A stretch of 64,000 nucleotides of DNA from Elephas maximus indicus (lineage: Eukaryota; Chordata; Mammalia; Proboscidea; Elephantidae). Both the position numbers and the translations under genes were made by a program. The notes under the pieces were generated by a model, which saw only the letters and a list, made by a program, of their open reading frames with translations, was not told the DNA's origin and searched no databases. The stretch spans positions 53,383,768 through 53,447,767 of the forward strand of contig NC_064831.1 of assembly GCF_024166365.1 (NCBI RefSeq), given 5' to 3'. Positions 45,623 through 57,302 of the stretch are shown here, one piece after another. Every line of letters starts with the position of its first letter. The stretch's first letter is position 1.

Positions 45623-46540
45623 AATCCTATGGAAAAAGGTTTCAATAAATAGTTACTGAATCAAATGGAATGTGCTGGTCTGCCTAGTGGTCTGTAGTGA
45701 TGTAGCCTTTCCAAGGTGAGTTTGGTCAAGTGGCAAAAAGTATCCATATGGTTTCCTCAGAACACATTAATGTGGATTTTGTTTTTTTAGAAAAAGATCC
45801 ACTGGTACCACATGGAGAAAGAAGGGACAAGGACAGCTTGTTAGCTGAGGCACCCTCAGCTCTGCTGACGCATGTATTGTCCAGTCCTTTAAGCAAAGTG
45901 CCTAGATTCAATAGTCCTCAGTTACTACCACCCGATCTGATCACTAAATAATATGCTGTGTGCAAATATGAAAGTATATACAAAAACATGAAAGTCAATT
46001 TTACATCAAATGGGAAAAAATCTGATTCTTCTTGAAGTGATGACAATATATCAAAATGCTTGAATGGTTTAATGGTGGCGCACAACCTTAACAGCTAGAA
46101 AGTCCCAATATTGTATACACTTGGTAGTAGGGCAACACCAGGGAAGTAAAAATAAAACAATGATTTTTTTTAAATTCCCATTAGTTAATGAAATTCCCCT
46201 AAGGAAATTTAGGGACTTTAAAATCCCTAACTCTAGCGTCCCTTCTAAATGTAAGCTCTTTACCACATGAGTGTGTTCTTGGTCATACAGAAAGAGAATG
46301 TAAATAGTTGCATGCAGAAGGTGGGACTGGAAGTTATTTTAATAACCATACATTTTAGAAAATAAAGAAGATTCCACTTATCTTTGAAGATTTTTTTTTC
46401 CTTCTCCAGGAATGAAGATGAAAATGTACCACTGAGCTGACCACACGCCTTCAGACCCTGGCTGGGGCCAAGTTCACAGGCTTGCCCAAGGATTGGCTGA
46501 GGCAAGGGAACTTAACTTGTGCCAGAGGGCAGAATCTCTC
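45623..46540. other. Unassigned intergenic sequence
   Basis: No recognised gene or repeat. Confidence 0.4.
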
Positions 46541-46547
46541 CCCATTA

Positions 46548-46753
46548 AACCAAAAACCCCATTGCCATAGAGCCAATTCCAAATCATAGCAACCCTACAG
46601 GACAAAGTAAAACTGCCCCATAGAGTTTCCAAGGCTTTAATCTTTATAGAAGCAGACTGCCACATCTTTCTCCTGTGGAGCGACTGTGGGTTCAAACCCC
46701 TAGCCTTTCAGTTAGCAGCTGAGTGCTTTAACCACTGCACTGCCAGGGCTCCT
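46548..46753 (-). mobile_element. AfroSINE (long form), minus
   Basis: 'aaaccaaaaaccccattgcc' to 'actgccagggctcct', with the long-form block 'agcagactgccacatctttctcc'. Confidence 0.95.
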
Positions 46754-46769
46754 CCCCTCCTCATTAAAA

Positions 46770-46927
46770 CAAACAAACAAAAAACAAACCTGTTGGCATC
46801 AAGTCGATTCTGACTCATAGTGACCCTGTAGGACCCCATAGAGTTTCTAAGGAGCACCTGGTGGATTCAAACTGCTGACTTTTTGGTTAGCAGATGTAAC
46901 TCTTAAACACTATGTCCACCAAGGTTT
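46770..46927 (-). mobile_element. AfroSINE (short form), minus
   Basis: 'aaacaaacctgttggcatcaag' to 'ccaccaaggttt'. Part of a likely same-site pair with the copy at 46548. Confidence 0.93.
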
Positions 46928-47299
46928 TCCCCCTCCTAATTAGGGGGTGAAAACTGTAACCTTGACCTCATCAGAGCTTTGTTCTCATCAAGTAGGTTCT
47001 AGAAATTAGGCACTAGGTTAGCAGTAGCAGCAGCAGCCCTCTGGGTACTGCATGATCAATGTGTTACTTAATGACGATGCCTCCCATCTTCTATCCACAT
47101 AGAAGACTCAGGATGGAATATCACTGATATTGTACCTGAAGTCACAAGGCACTCAATATTTGTTTTAGAAAAGCTTGCAGTCTTGTTTAGCTTTCTGGCC
47201 AAGTTTTTCCTTACTCCATTAATGGCTGAGTTCACTGGTTTCCATAATAACCTCCAACCTTCCAGAAGGTGTCTCCTTATACCTAAGGCATATGTCTAA
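46928..47299. other. Unassigned intergenic sequence
   Basis: No recognised gene or repeat. Confidence 0.4.
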
Positions 47300-47303
47300 G
47301 CCA

Positions 47304-47440
47304 GTGGTTCTCAAGTATTTTGGTCTCAGGACTCCTTTATCCTTTCAAAAATTATTGAGGACTCCAAAGCACTTTTGTTTATGCGAGTTTTAACTATTGA
47401 TATTACCATATTAAAAATTAAAACTCAGAAGGAAGGAGAG
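47304..47440 (+). mobile_element. hAT-Charlie-type MITE
   Basis: 'ccagtggttctcaagtattttggtctcagg' start and 'aaaattattgaggactcc' follow a known placental hAT MITE; family from memory. Confidence 0.65.
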
Positions 47441-47497
47441 ATGAAAGCCCTCACAGAATGGAGGTCCTGGTCACAGACGTCCTCAGCTACTCTTCAG

Positions 47498-47690
47498 CTA
47501 TATCCCAGTGGCCACCAACTCACGGCGATCCCACAGGTGTCAGAGTAGAACTGTGCTCTGTAGGGTTTCCACTGGCTGATTTTTGAGAACAGATCACCAG
47601 GCCTTTCCTCTGAGGCACCTCTGGGTGGACTCCATCCTTTTCATTAACACGGTTAGCAGCCAGGCTTGTTAGCCATTTGCACCACTGACG
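47498..47690 (-). mobile_element. Old AfroSINE-like copy, variant form, minus
   Basis: 'gccaccaactcacggcgatccc...gtagggtttccactggctgatttttgagaacagatcaccaggc...cactgacgactcc'. Same layout as AfroSINE but with a different middle; probably an older subfamily. Confidence 0.7.
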
Positions 47691-47969
47691 ACTCCCCAGC
47701 TACTTGCCTGCTTTTCTGGATCATCTGAGCTAGTAAATGCCCCTTTCACAAGAGTTTGATCTGGTTGGATTTCTGCCATAAGTGAATGAAAAAGGCCTGA
47801 ATATACCCACAAACAATTAAAGAATTAGTCCAAGACAGTGAATAATAAAGGATTAAATTAGTATGACAGAATGCTGTTTGCCTTCTTCATTCATTGCCCA
47901 TTAAGTGAGAGCTTACTAAATGATGACTATCGCCACTCACATTTCTACAGCGGGTTATAGGTTTCAGTG

Positions 47970-48160
47970 TTTTCACATGCAGCATTTAATCATTTCATTT
48001 AATTTTCATTACGACGCTGTGTGTGTGTGTGTGTGTGTGTGGAGGGGGGTAGCTTGTTTTATACCCGTTTTACAGATGAGTAAAATGAGGTGCAGAGAGC
48101 CTGTGTGACTTGTCACAGCCAATTAAGTGGTTGAGCCAAGCCAAAATCCAAATCTTACTC
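47970..48160 (+). mobile_element. MIR SINE with a (GT)n tract inside
   Basis: 'gcatttaatcatttcatttaattttcattacgac', then GT repeats at 48018-48041, then 'cccgttttacagatgagtaaaatgagg': a MIR split by microsatellite growth. Confidence 0.8.
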
Positions 48161-48480
48161 TCTAAATTCCCACGGTCATAGTTCCTGCCTCACATGATGC
48201 TTGCAGTTTTGTAGGGCACAAACTTGTAGCACAACCCTTAATGTTTTCAATCCCAGATTTTTTTTTTTTAAAAGCATCCTTGTGTGTGTGTGTGCCCGCG
48301 CGCGCGTCTGTGTGTAGGGGGGTTTCTGAGTAGCAGAGCTTCTAAAATACTCATCATATGTGGCTTTGGACTGTGTGACATGGAGATAGGAGAGCTGGTG
48401 GTGGCTTAGAGGTGCTGCTGGGCAGGAATTGGAGAAGTCGGATAATAAACCCTACAGATAACCCGCAGGCTGCGCCACAA
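48161..48480. other. Unassigned; GT/GC-rich simple sequence
   Basis: Includes a mixed GT/CG tract at about 48279-48314. Leads into the RAB8B CpG island. Confidence 0.5.
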
Positions 48481-48766
48481 TAGCGCGGAGGAAAGAAAGA
48501 ATCTCTGCTCCGGGTCCAAACGGAAGAGATGTGGGAGCCGCGGGATTCAGATGCCAAGGTCCTTGATTTGAAAGGCGCCTGCACACAAAGAAACGGTGAG
48601 GTTAAGTCCCGGAGGCGCAAGGCTCAGAGTTTGATTCGGGGAGTTCCCTCCTAGCTCGGGTGGAAACGCCTCGTCCACCCGGTCACCCGCCGGGAGCGAA
48701 GCCTCTTCTCTTCCCTGGTGCTGGCCCGACAGCCCGCGTCGGGCACGCCCGAGACTCCCCCAGGAA

Positions 48767-48989
48767 ACTACAAGTCCCACGAAGCCTTGGGGCGCGGGCG
48801 ATGATGACGAAGTCCTTGCGGATTGGCCGCGCGGGGCGGGGCGCGCAGGCCTTCTCCGAAAGGCGGGGCGGGGCGCGGGGCGGGACGAGCGGTGGCGGCT
48901 CGGCGGGCACGCCCCCTTGCCCGCGGCTCCCTCCCCGCCTGTCCCCGCCGCCTCCTCTCGCTCCCCGGTCAGAAGGCCGGAGCGAGAAG
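48767..48989 (+). promoter_or_regulatory. RAB8B promoter and 5' UTR
   Basis: TATA-less. In order: a ZNF143/THAP11-type motif ACTACAAGTCCCA (48767-48779, fits ACTAYRNNNCCCR), an inverted CCAAT box (ATTGG, 48822-48826), and clustered GC boxes (about 48833-48885). Transcription probably starts near 48880-48920. The start site is inferred. Confidence 0.65.
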
Positions 48990-49113
48990 ATGGCGAAGAC
49001 GTACGATTATCTGTTCAAGCTGCTGCTGATCGGCGATTCGGGGGTGGGCAAGACCTGCCTCCTGTTCCGCTTCTCTGAGGACGCCTTCAACACCACCTTC
49101 ATCTCCACCATCG
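48990..49113 (+). CDS. RAB8B: RAB8B, first coding exon (partial gene)
   Basis: Encodes residues 1-41 and the first base of codon 42 of a Rab GTPase, then a GT donor at 49114. It begins [20 protein letters not shown] and contains the P-loop GDSGVGKT (residues 15-22) and switch-I Thr40. Leu24 (KTCLLF) and Thr35 (FNTTF) indicate RAB8B; RAB8A has Val and Ser there (from memory). Rab8 proteins direct vesicles from the trans-Golgi and recycling endosomes to the plasma membrane and cilium. The ATG lies in a CpG island. The rest of the protein, including switch II and the C-terminal prenylation motif, lies beyond the window. I see no exon 2 before 64000. The open frame running on to 49382 is intron read-through. 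Confidence 0.97.
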
Positions 49114-49960
49114 GTGAGGGAGGGCCCGCGGTCTGGGACGGGGTGAGAACGGGGGGCGGGAGCGAGGGGGCCGGGCAGAGGCGGGGGGCTTGGGCTCTCC
49201 GGGAGGGGACCCCGGGGGCGGCAGGGCCGAGGGCAGCGAGAGAGGGCGAAGGCGTGAGAGAGAGGGACGGGCGGGGACGTGGGGCTGGGGGAGAGGAGGA
49301 ACTTGGGGGCAAGGGAAGGGAAAGGGGAACCAGAGGAACAAGGATTGGAGATATTGGGGAAATGAGAGGGCTGAGGGGCTGACAGGGAGGGGTCCTAGCA
49401 GGACAAAGTCGGGGCACACAAGGACTCTCATGGGGAGAGGGAAGAGGATAGTGGGTGTGAAAATGGATTAAAAGACAGGAAAGAGGAAGGAGATGTGAAG
49501 GGGGAAATGAAGGGCCGGGGGAAATGAAGGGCTGGGGGAAGTGGGAGGGGTGTGAAATATGAAGTAGAGGGACGGAGGACACAAGGGACAAGAGAGGTGA
49601 GACTCAAGCAATCGGGAGGGAGTTGAGTGGGGTGAGTGATCAGGAGGTGAGGGACGAGAGGGTACCGTCTCCAAGAGGTCTGGACAGAGGTGTCATGGGA
49701 GGGGCAGGAGAAAATTGCAGGTGGAAGAAGAGTTTAGGGGACTAGAGGGAAGGTTGAGGACACTTGGTAAAGAAAGTACAGGAGAGCTGGGTTTGAGATA
49801 GAAAGGAAAAGAGAAACAGGATGTATAGCAAAGAGAGGTTGAAAGAAGATGGAAAAGAGAGAGGAAATGGAAAGCTCTGCAGAGCAGGACTTTCTCCAGT
49901 AACTGGGAACACTGCTGGATCAAGTGCAGGAGGAAGAGCAAAAAGTGACTAATGATAGAG
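49114..49960 (+). other. Start of RAB8B intron 1: purine-rich, G-skewed
   Basis: The sense strand is very rich in G and A, with many G runs and few C. For example, 49441-49500 has one C and 49501-49560 has three. This is the pattern of R-loop-prone sequence downstream of CpG-island promoters. Confidence 0.75.
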
Positions 49961-52900
49961 TAATGTCTAAAAAGGATTAAATTGTTCTGTGAATGTTAAT
50001 GGGTGTTGAGGGAATTGGTGATTTTGGGGAATGGTGTGCTCAGGAAAATACAGTTCACTCCTTTGCTGTCTTCCGAGAAACAATACTTCTCAGTTTTTTA
50101 ATGCTTAAAGCTGAAATGTTTCATAACTTCTCAGCCAACAAATTGATCTTACATTCTCCCTGCCTCCCTGTGTATTTGTTTTGGTTCTAATTATTATTCT
50201 CTAAAGGAATCACAACATGTGACACACCTCACCCCCCGCCCCCATTTCTTCCAATTGATTGAAGAGTTTTTTCCTGATCTTGGCTGGGAGCTGTCCTTCC
50301 AGCTTTTGCAGTGGAAACCATTGTGTTCAGGTAAATAAGATCTCGAACTTGCAATAAACTGAAGAGCAAATCAAAGTTGGTTTTAAGCTGCCTTTAGAAG
50401 TGACCTTAACATCATTTCCCGAATAGCTGCAGTTAATTAAGCGCCTTAAGAATCTCAGCTTTTGGTTGTCTGGGTGATGTTTGTGGCCTCTTTCCTATGG
50501 TTCTTTCAGCGTATTTCACCATGAATTTCTGGGTTGGGGAAAACTAGGGGACTAGTACTTCGGTAGTAGCTGTGTTCAAATATTTGTGTATTTAAAGCAT
50601 AATTTATCTTTTTTTCAAAAGGAATATTTAGGTTAGAGTGCTCTTTAAATCAAGTATTAGAAAAGGCTATGTTTTGTTTGTTTGCTTGTTTTGGTCTTTT
50701 TCATATGGATTGGGTGGTTAGCAACCTCATTTGTGTTGTGATGTCTGGGCTTAGGGAAGTTTGAGTTGCAAGTTCTTGGCAGTCAGTCATGAGTGGAACT
50801 TTTTCTTCTCTGAGGAAGCAGATTTTAAATGTCATCTCTCAAGTATATTCCTAAGAGATTTGGTGGAAGCTGGTACAGGAACTAAGGGGCGTTAATTTTT
50901 GATGTAGGTACTAATTTCAAAAGCCCAGACCATCCCTTTTCATTATTGAATGTATAATGCCGTACAGATGGTCTTAAAGGAGCGGGCAGTCTTTTGTTTA
51001 TTCTCTGTATGAGTCTCCCAGAAGTATCCTTCTGCCCTGTGAGTGAATTAGTCTCACTGGTGCTATTTCTTGCGTGCTCTCTGGATGACTTTTGTTTGTT
51101 TGCAATACTTCTATTAATTTTTTCTCTCTCTTTTTTTTGCCTTAATTTTTGTCCCACATTTCCTATAAGAGTGCTTTTTTTTTTTTTTTTTTTTAACAGC
51201 AGCTTTTAAAAATAACTTTTCCATCTGAAGGATTAAAAATCTTTCTTGGTTTTTTTTTTTTTTTAAATGACTGAAATGTGAGTTCTCTGGAGGGTTGCAG
51301 TTATTACAGCATGAAAACCAATGTCTTAAAACGGTTCAGAAGAGGAGGTGGATGTTAAATAGAGTGAATTGCATGTAAGACCTTGGTCTTTATATTTCCT
51401 GTGGGGTGGATATGGTAAGAAGAGGCTATGAGCTTTGTCTTCAGTTGACATGAAGGAGGGGAAATCCCATGCCCCTTATTTAGCCCCAGACCTCTGACAG
51501 GAAGTGGTAGCATACTGCTTTCAAAAGGCAGAAGAATTTATATACCTGAAACCTAATGTTTTGCAGTTGAAATTAAGTTGGGAAAATGAGGTGAATATTA
51601 ACACCATTCTAGTGAAAAATCTCGCAGACTCTTCACTGCTCACAAACGTAGGGTTGGAGTGTTAATATCTCTAGCAGTAGTATCTACTCCTCTGGCCCCA
51701 AGTCCTCCAGACTCACCCCCAGGTGATCTGAAGTTATTGAGGTGGGAGTTGGTGGTCCGTCTTCTCCCGGTAGTGATTATTTCTTGATGTAGCTAGGTGT
51801 GTAATCTCCTGGGCTTTTCTGACTGGGCTTTGACAAGGTCTGCCACAATATTGCTGACAGTACTCGCTAAGGTCTGCTTCACAGCAAAGACCCATTTCTT
51901 AACGCCTAGGGTTTGCTTGCGTATGTTTTGGTAGATACGTATACGTGCCTGTTTCCTCTGTCGAAGATACATTTTAAGTCTTAATTTTGCTTTGTCAAAG
52001 TGTAAGTAGTTTTAAAAAGGGGTATCTGCTGTCTTTAGTCACTGTTTTGATAGGAGTTCTGCCATCATGAAAGGAAGGAGACAATTATTTTGATTCCAGA
52101 TGGAGTTGTCTCACAGATGCCTTCTTCTCTCATATCCCGGGGGCCCCTCATTTCCTTATTGCCTTTCTGTTCTTGGGGGTGGGGATGGGGTAGATTTTCT
52201 TTCCTCTGACTTACTGAGGACCTTCTGGTCCATCATTCAGACAGTATTTGTGAACTATTGAATAGGTCTGTTTTATCCATTTGAATCGGTACGCCCAGTG
52301 CCAACGAGCCTCTCAGTTCAAATGTTTGAGAACTGAAAAAGTTTTTGGACGAACTCAAAACAGAACAAAAGCCACTTCTATAATCAAAATTCACCTTTAA
52401 TTAAATGTCTGTACGATGTGACGTTAAGACAACTAGGAACTGGCAATACAATTAGCTGTATGTACATTTCCTGTGGAACGTGGGTTTAACGTTGACACGA
52501 GGACGAATTGACGTCTTGGAATGGCCCTGTAGCAGTCAAGGTGCTGGTAGAACTAAAGAGAAGACCCAGCTCTGTCCTCTAGCGGGGCAACTTAATCTTC
52601 TCCCCTTTGCCATCTGGCTCCTGCCCCTGCCCCCGGCTTCCTGCTGGGGTATTTCCTGAGTGCTTTCACTATTTAGTATAGTCATAGTTGGACAGCAGAA
52701 AGTGTCTTAGAAATTACCTATTTTCTGCCCCTGCCCCAATTTTGTAAATAGGAAAACTAAAGTTGTGTCGATGCCCTCAGAATCACACAGCTGGCTGTAG
52801 CAGAGCTTCAAGGGAGACCCCAAATCCAAGGCTGTGTTACTTTTCAAAATACGGAGCTGCTGCTATTTCGATCAGTATGATCCTCTTCCAGGGAAGAATT

Positions 52901-53161
52901 AGATTTTGCACATATGTGAGGAAAGTTAAGCTGTCCCCACTCTATTAGCCGAGTCTGTTCAGGGAAATAGTAAATGCAAATACAGTGATTCAGAGTCCTA
53001 CACATTGCGCTGGGTAACTCCAGACATGGCCGTCCTTTGCCCTTTCTTTCTGTGTATGTAGTTTCAGGTAAGGAGATCAAAGTGCATTCCGTGTACAAAA
53101 TAACTACTGAAATCACATTAGGAGTGGCATATTGGCAATTGTTGAAGCCTAGTTTCATCAG
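49961..53161 (+). other. RAB8B intron 1, mostly unassigned
   Basis: About 3.2 kb with T runs at 51170-51195 and 51249-51265 and a diverged MIR-like stretch at 52700-52850 ('gtaaataggaaaactaaagt...cacacagctggctgtagcagagc'). No exon seen. Confidence 0.5.
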
Positions 53162-53356
53162 AAGGAGCCCTGGTGGTGCAATGGTTTAGTGTTTGGTTGC
53201 TAACTGAAAGTTGGGGCGTGAACCCACCAGCTGCTCTGCGGGAGAAAGACCTGACGATCTGCTCCCCTAAAGATTATAGCCTAGGAAACTCTATGGGGCA
53301 GTCCTCTGTCACTTGGGGTTGCTATGAGTCAGAATTGACTGGATGACAACCACAGT
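53162..53356 (+). mobile_element. AfroSINE (long form) in RAB8B intron 1
   Basis: 'ggagccctggtggtgcaatgg' head, long-form block 'gggagaaagacctgacgatc', flanked by a likely target duplication 'tcatcaga'. Confidence 0.94.
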
Positions 53357-53427
53357 CTCATCAGAGCACTTTTAGCTGTTTTATTCTCTAACATTGTATA
53401 TTTTCTCAGGTTGACTTTCTGTAAGAT

Positions 53428-53632
53428 CAGGGGTTGGCAAACTACCACCTGTGGGCCAAATGTGGCCTACAACCTGTTTTTGTACAGTCCACAAGCTGGG
53501 AATGATTTTTTACATTTTTAAAGGGTTGTTAATGAAAGAAAACAAAGAAGAATATGTGACAGAGACCATATGTGACCTGCAAAACCTAAAAATATTTACT
53601 GACTGGCCCTTTACAGGAAAAGTTGGCTTACA
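53428..53632. mobile_element. hAT MITE (MER1-type)
   Basis: Left end 'caggggttggcaaacta', right part 'ctggccctttacaggaaaagttggct' as its inverse, with 'tgtgggccaaatgtggccta' inside. Confidence 0.75.
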
Positions 53633-54970
53633 TTTAAAAGCTGTTTTTGGTTCGTTGCAATTCAAAGCTTTTATCCAGACTTACTGACTGAAAAACAAAC
53701 TTTGTCATATTTACATTTTTATCCAAGATGATATCAACACTTGGCTGAGTACAGCCCAGATGCGTAGAGCAAGTTGACTTTAATTTTCACAGTTGTATTC
53801 CTTGGTTTCATTTTTTCAAACAAAAATATGCAAGGAACATTCAAGTACAAATTGAATATTTTTTGCATAATGCCTTATTTTAATGTCATTGTGTTCTTTC
53901 AAAGCTGTCAGTAGACTGCCATTAGGACCCCTTTAGAATGCATATGATGGCTTTGAGAGCCACACTGTTTCAGAAAGAGTAGAATTTAATGCTTGATGAT
54001 AAAGGGTTAAAATCATCTCCTAAATTAGTGTTCTAATGATTGAAAAAAGCCATTCAACGAATGTAAGGCTGGGAGTGAGGAGACCAAGTCTTGGATACAG
54101 ATATGGCTATGTCTTAAGACTAAGTGTAATTTAATAAGGAGCTCTACCAGCTATTCTGCACGCCAGCAACTCGGGGAGGAGGTTTTCTTGGCAACAGCAG
54201 CTAGATTGTTTGGATCCACTGAGAAAAGCTGGAGAGAAATAGGCGTGAACATTGTTTTAAAGGAACATAAGTTTTGTCTTTGAAGACAGGGAGAAATTAG
54301 GAGCTGAATTTGAGATGAGCCCAGTAACTAAATCCGAAAAGAACCATAGAACCAGAAGTGGACAGCTGGGCAGCTGCTGTTGTGGCCTGAGGCTGGCTGT
54401 AGTCTAGGTCAGCCTGCCTACGTACACCATTGTCCTGGGGACCAGCTTCCTTGTGTGTGTTAGAATTGCTACTCAGGAAAATTTTGCAGGAAAGAGCTTT
54501 CATAGCAGGGTGAGAGAAGTGGATTTGAATGAGGATGGGGAAGTAGATTTTAGGTGGTGAATAATATCATGGAGTGTAATATTGCAAAGATTCTGAAATG
54601 TAAGTAGCCACAGAAAGATAAAAAAGGGAATCAGGATAAGATTACAGAGTATTACTATCTAGGTCAGGAGTTGCAAACTCAAAGGGATCTGGCAGGAACC
54701 GTGAACAAGGGGAGTGGGCCCAGAGCAGGAGGCAATAGGGAGTAGTGTGGATCCTGGCAAACTGGATAGCATATATCCTGTCTGAGGGGACAGCTGTTTT
54801 TCAGCTGTAGCTTTACCATTTCCATGCTGGAAAATCTTCTCATATTTCAAGACATGCTGAAAGTGTCTCATAAAAACCTAAGTTATTTAGCAATTAAAAA
54901 CAAAACAAAACCAAACAAAAAAACAGTAGTCTATGAGCGACCTGCTTACAAACTGGTCACGATGGCTGAG
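53633..54970 (+). other. RAB8B intron 1, unassigned
   Basis: No exon or named repeat. Confidence 0.4.
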
Positions 54971-55055
54971 AAAACCAAACCTGTTGCTGTCAAGTCAATT
55001 CTGACTCATAGTGACCTATAGGACAGAGTAGAACTGCCCCATAGGGGTTCCCAGG
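54971..55055 (-). mobile_element. AfroSINE fragment, minus
   Basis: Only the 3' half is present: 'ccaaacctgttgctgtcaag...ccccataggggttccc'. Confidence 0.85.
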
Positions 55056-55194
55056 CTGGTGTGGTGGTTACAGTACTTGAAAATGGATCCTTTATCAGAG
55101 CTGGTGTTTTACATGAAAAAGCCCTAAAATAATTAAATTTTTCGAGGCAGATGCAGTGTATTGGCTCATGTTAAGTGTTAGGGAGGTAGTATGG

Positions 55195-55385
55195 TGACTT
55201 AGGAAGAACAGTGGATCTGGGCTCAGATCTGGTTCATGTCGTGGCGTCTGCTGTTACCTGCTTTATGGCCTTTGGGGAGTCAATTGTCCTTCTAGGACCT
55301 CATTAGAATAGAGTGTTAAAAATACTGCACCTACCTTTCAGGGTTGCTGTGAGTTTCCTAGGGCAGGAATAAGTCTTAATCACCT
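55195..55385 (-). mobile_element. MIR SINE, antisense
   Basis: 'gtggatctgggctcagatc', 'gctttatggcctttggggagtcaa', 'ctacctttcagggttgctgtgag'. Confidence 0.75.
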
Positions 55386-57263
55386 CTTAACTCTCCAAGG
55401 CCTGTATTAAATGACTAATTGACTGGACGGATGGATGGACGAATGAGCTGTGAACATACAGTATGAACGCTAATGCATTTTAGTTACTGTTACTATCCTT
55501 TGTGGTATTACAGATGACTGGACGAGGTCAGAGTTATGGTTAAAAGTGTTTCATTTGAATTCTTAACACAAAAATGGTATTTCCCCCATATAAAACGCTG
55601 CATGTCCTTTGACAGTCTGTTTTAAAAGGATGCTTTGGAATATGAAAGACATTTCACTTATCTGTCAGTGTCCTTAATAAGCTGTTTAACTCCCTGCTTC
55701 CAACCCCCCACTAACATAAATACCAAATAGAAAATGAGTGAAATCACTGGGTTTGCATTAAAAGAGCCATTTCAGCTTTGTCTCTGCCCATTAGCTTGAA
55801 ACAATACAACAGATGCCTATTAATAGTTCCAAACCCAGTTTTAATTAGCAGATGGAGCTATGTGTGTGTCTGTGTTCTGCCCAGCACTGTTGGAGTGACA
55901 GGGTACTGAGCGCGTTGGAGCTGGGCTCGGCATTTGCGTTGAATAAAGCCAAATCCCATTAAAAAAAAAAAGATGTATATAAACATTTATTATATAGAAC
56001 CGCTTGAATATTTCATTGCATAGTGTTTAGAGTAAAACTGATGTTTGCAGTTATGTTTTCTGTCCTCATTACAGGAGAGAAAAATTATTTTATGGCTTAA
56101 GTGAAGCTTTTATTTTAGTCTTCAAACTGCCACACAGTGGCTTTCTTTAAAGATCCATTTCAATATCTTGGCATAGCTATGTTGAAGAGTATTCAAAGCC
56201 AGGATGAGATAGGCTTAACATCAGTGCCGATTCTGACTGACTGGTAGTGGGCGTCAGGGATGCTGTGTTGTATAGCGTTTTGAGGACCTGTCTGAGCTGT
56301 AATTGATCCCTAATGTCTGCCCTGGGAAGGATACCAACACCATATCATTTGCTATCCCTTTTGTAAAATTCACATGTAGCTTTTTGTTGTCCAACTGTTA
56401 TGGCTAAATTTCAGAATTAAAAATATTCTTGGTGCATCATAACTGGATATATTGTGCCTGAAAGGTGTCCTTTTCATGTGTTCAGGTTTGCACTTTTGGG
56501 TTTTTCTTATTTCGAATTGAATTAATGAGAACTTTAAAGGAAGTAGCTGCCCGATTATCTTTAGAGGAAGAAATAAGTCTGCTTTTGTTTTGTTGCTTAG
56601 TTACACGGGACTTCCTTTGGGAAGCCACATAAACTGGTGGAAACAGCAAGAGCCTGCCGCTTGGCTGGGATGGAGTGTTTTCTTGCCCTCCTACCTGTAG
56701 CACTCAGCATCAGTTTAATTAGGCACTTTGGTATTTACCTGTTGCTGAACCCTTGGCCGTTTTCCAGGGAGCTTTCATCTTCCTCAGTCCAGAATTTTAA
56801 TTCTTGGCCCACAGGGGAAAATGCTAAAACTCTGCCTGTAGCATGTTCATCAAATTGAGGCTTGCAGTCACTAACATATACTGCATGACAGTGCTTCTTG
56901 CAGTCCGTGACAGCACTGCAGGATTTCAGAGCACTTTGTGAAAGCTGGGTTATGTGTAGAGTCTCTCCTCATCACGATAAAAACCAGCCACAGAACGGTG
57001 AAGCGATGTGCAGTGTTGCTCAGCTTTCTGCTGGCAGAGTTGGGACTGGCTTGGCTCCTCCGTATCACATTATAGTTGTGCATACTTTGGCAAAGAACTT
57101 GGCAGTAATTATTTTAATAACATGTAGATATTTTCCTGATGTCTAAAGTGGAAGAAGATCTCTGAAGATGCGTGACCAAGTTCTGACATGAGATATAGGG
57201 TGATTTATTTAAAACTTGCAATATTTGCTTATCTGGAATAGATACTGCAAAATACTCTGATCT

Positions 57264-57302
<39 letters not shown>

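Larger units (their letters stand above)
48480..49330. promoter_or_regulatory. CpG island of RAB8B
   Basis: Dense CpG and GC from about 48480 through exon 1 into intron 1, in an otherwise AT-rich neighbourhood. Confidence 0.85.

Noticed and set aside
48990-49113. RAB8A instead of RAB8B
   Set aside because: The exon encodes KTCLLF and FNTTF, the RAB8B residues, and the neighbouring gene is RPS27L, which fits the RAB8B locus.
48660-49382. 240-codon frame containing the RAB8B start
   Set aside because: Only codons from the ATG at 48990 to the splice donor at 49113 are RAB8B. The rest is 5' UTR upstream and intron read-through downstream.
49007-49591. 194-codon minus-strand frame opposite RAB8B exon 1
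   Set aside because: Its Pro/Ser/Leu-rich composition is the mirror of the purine-rich intron; no domain.
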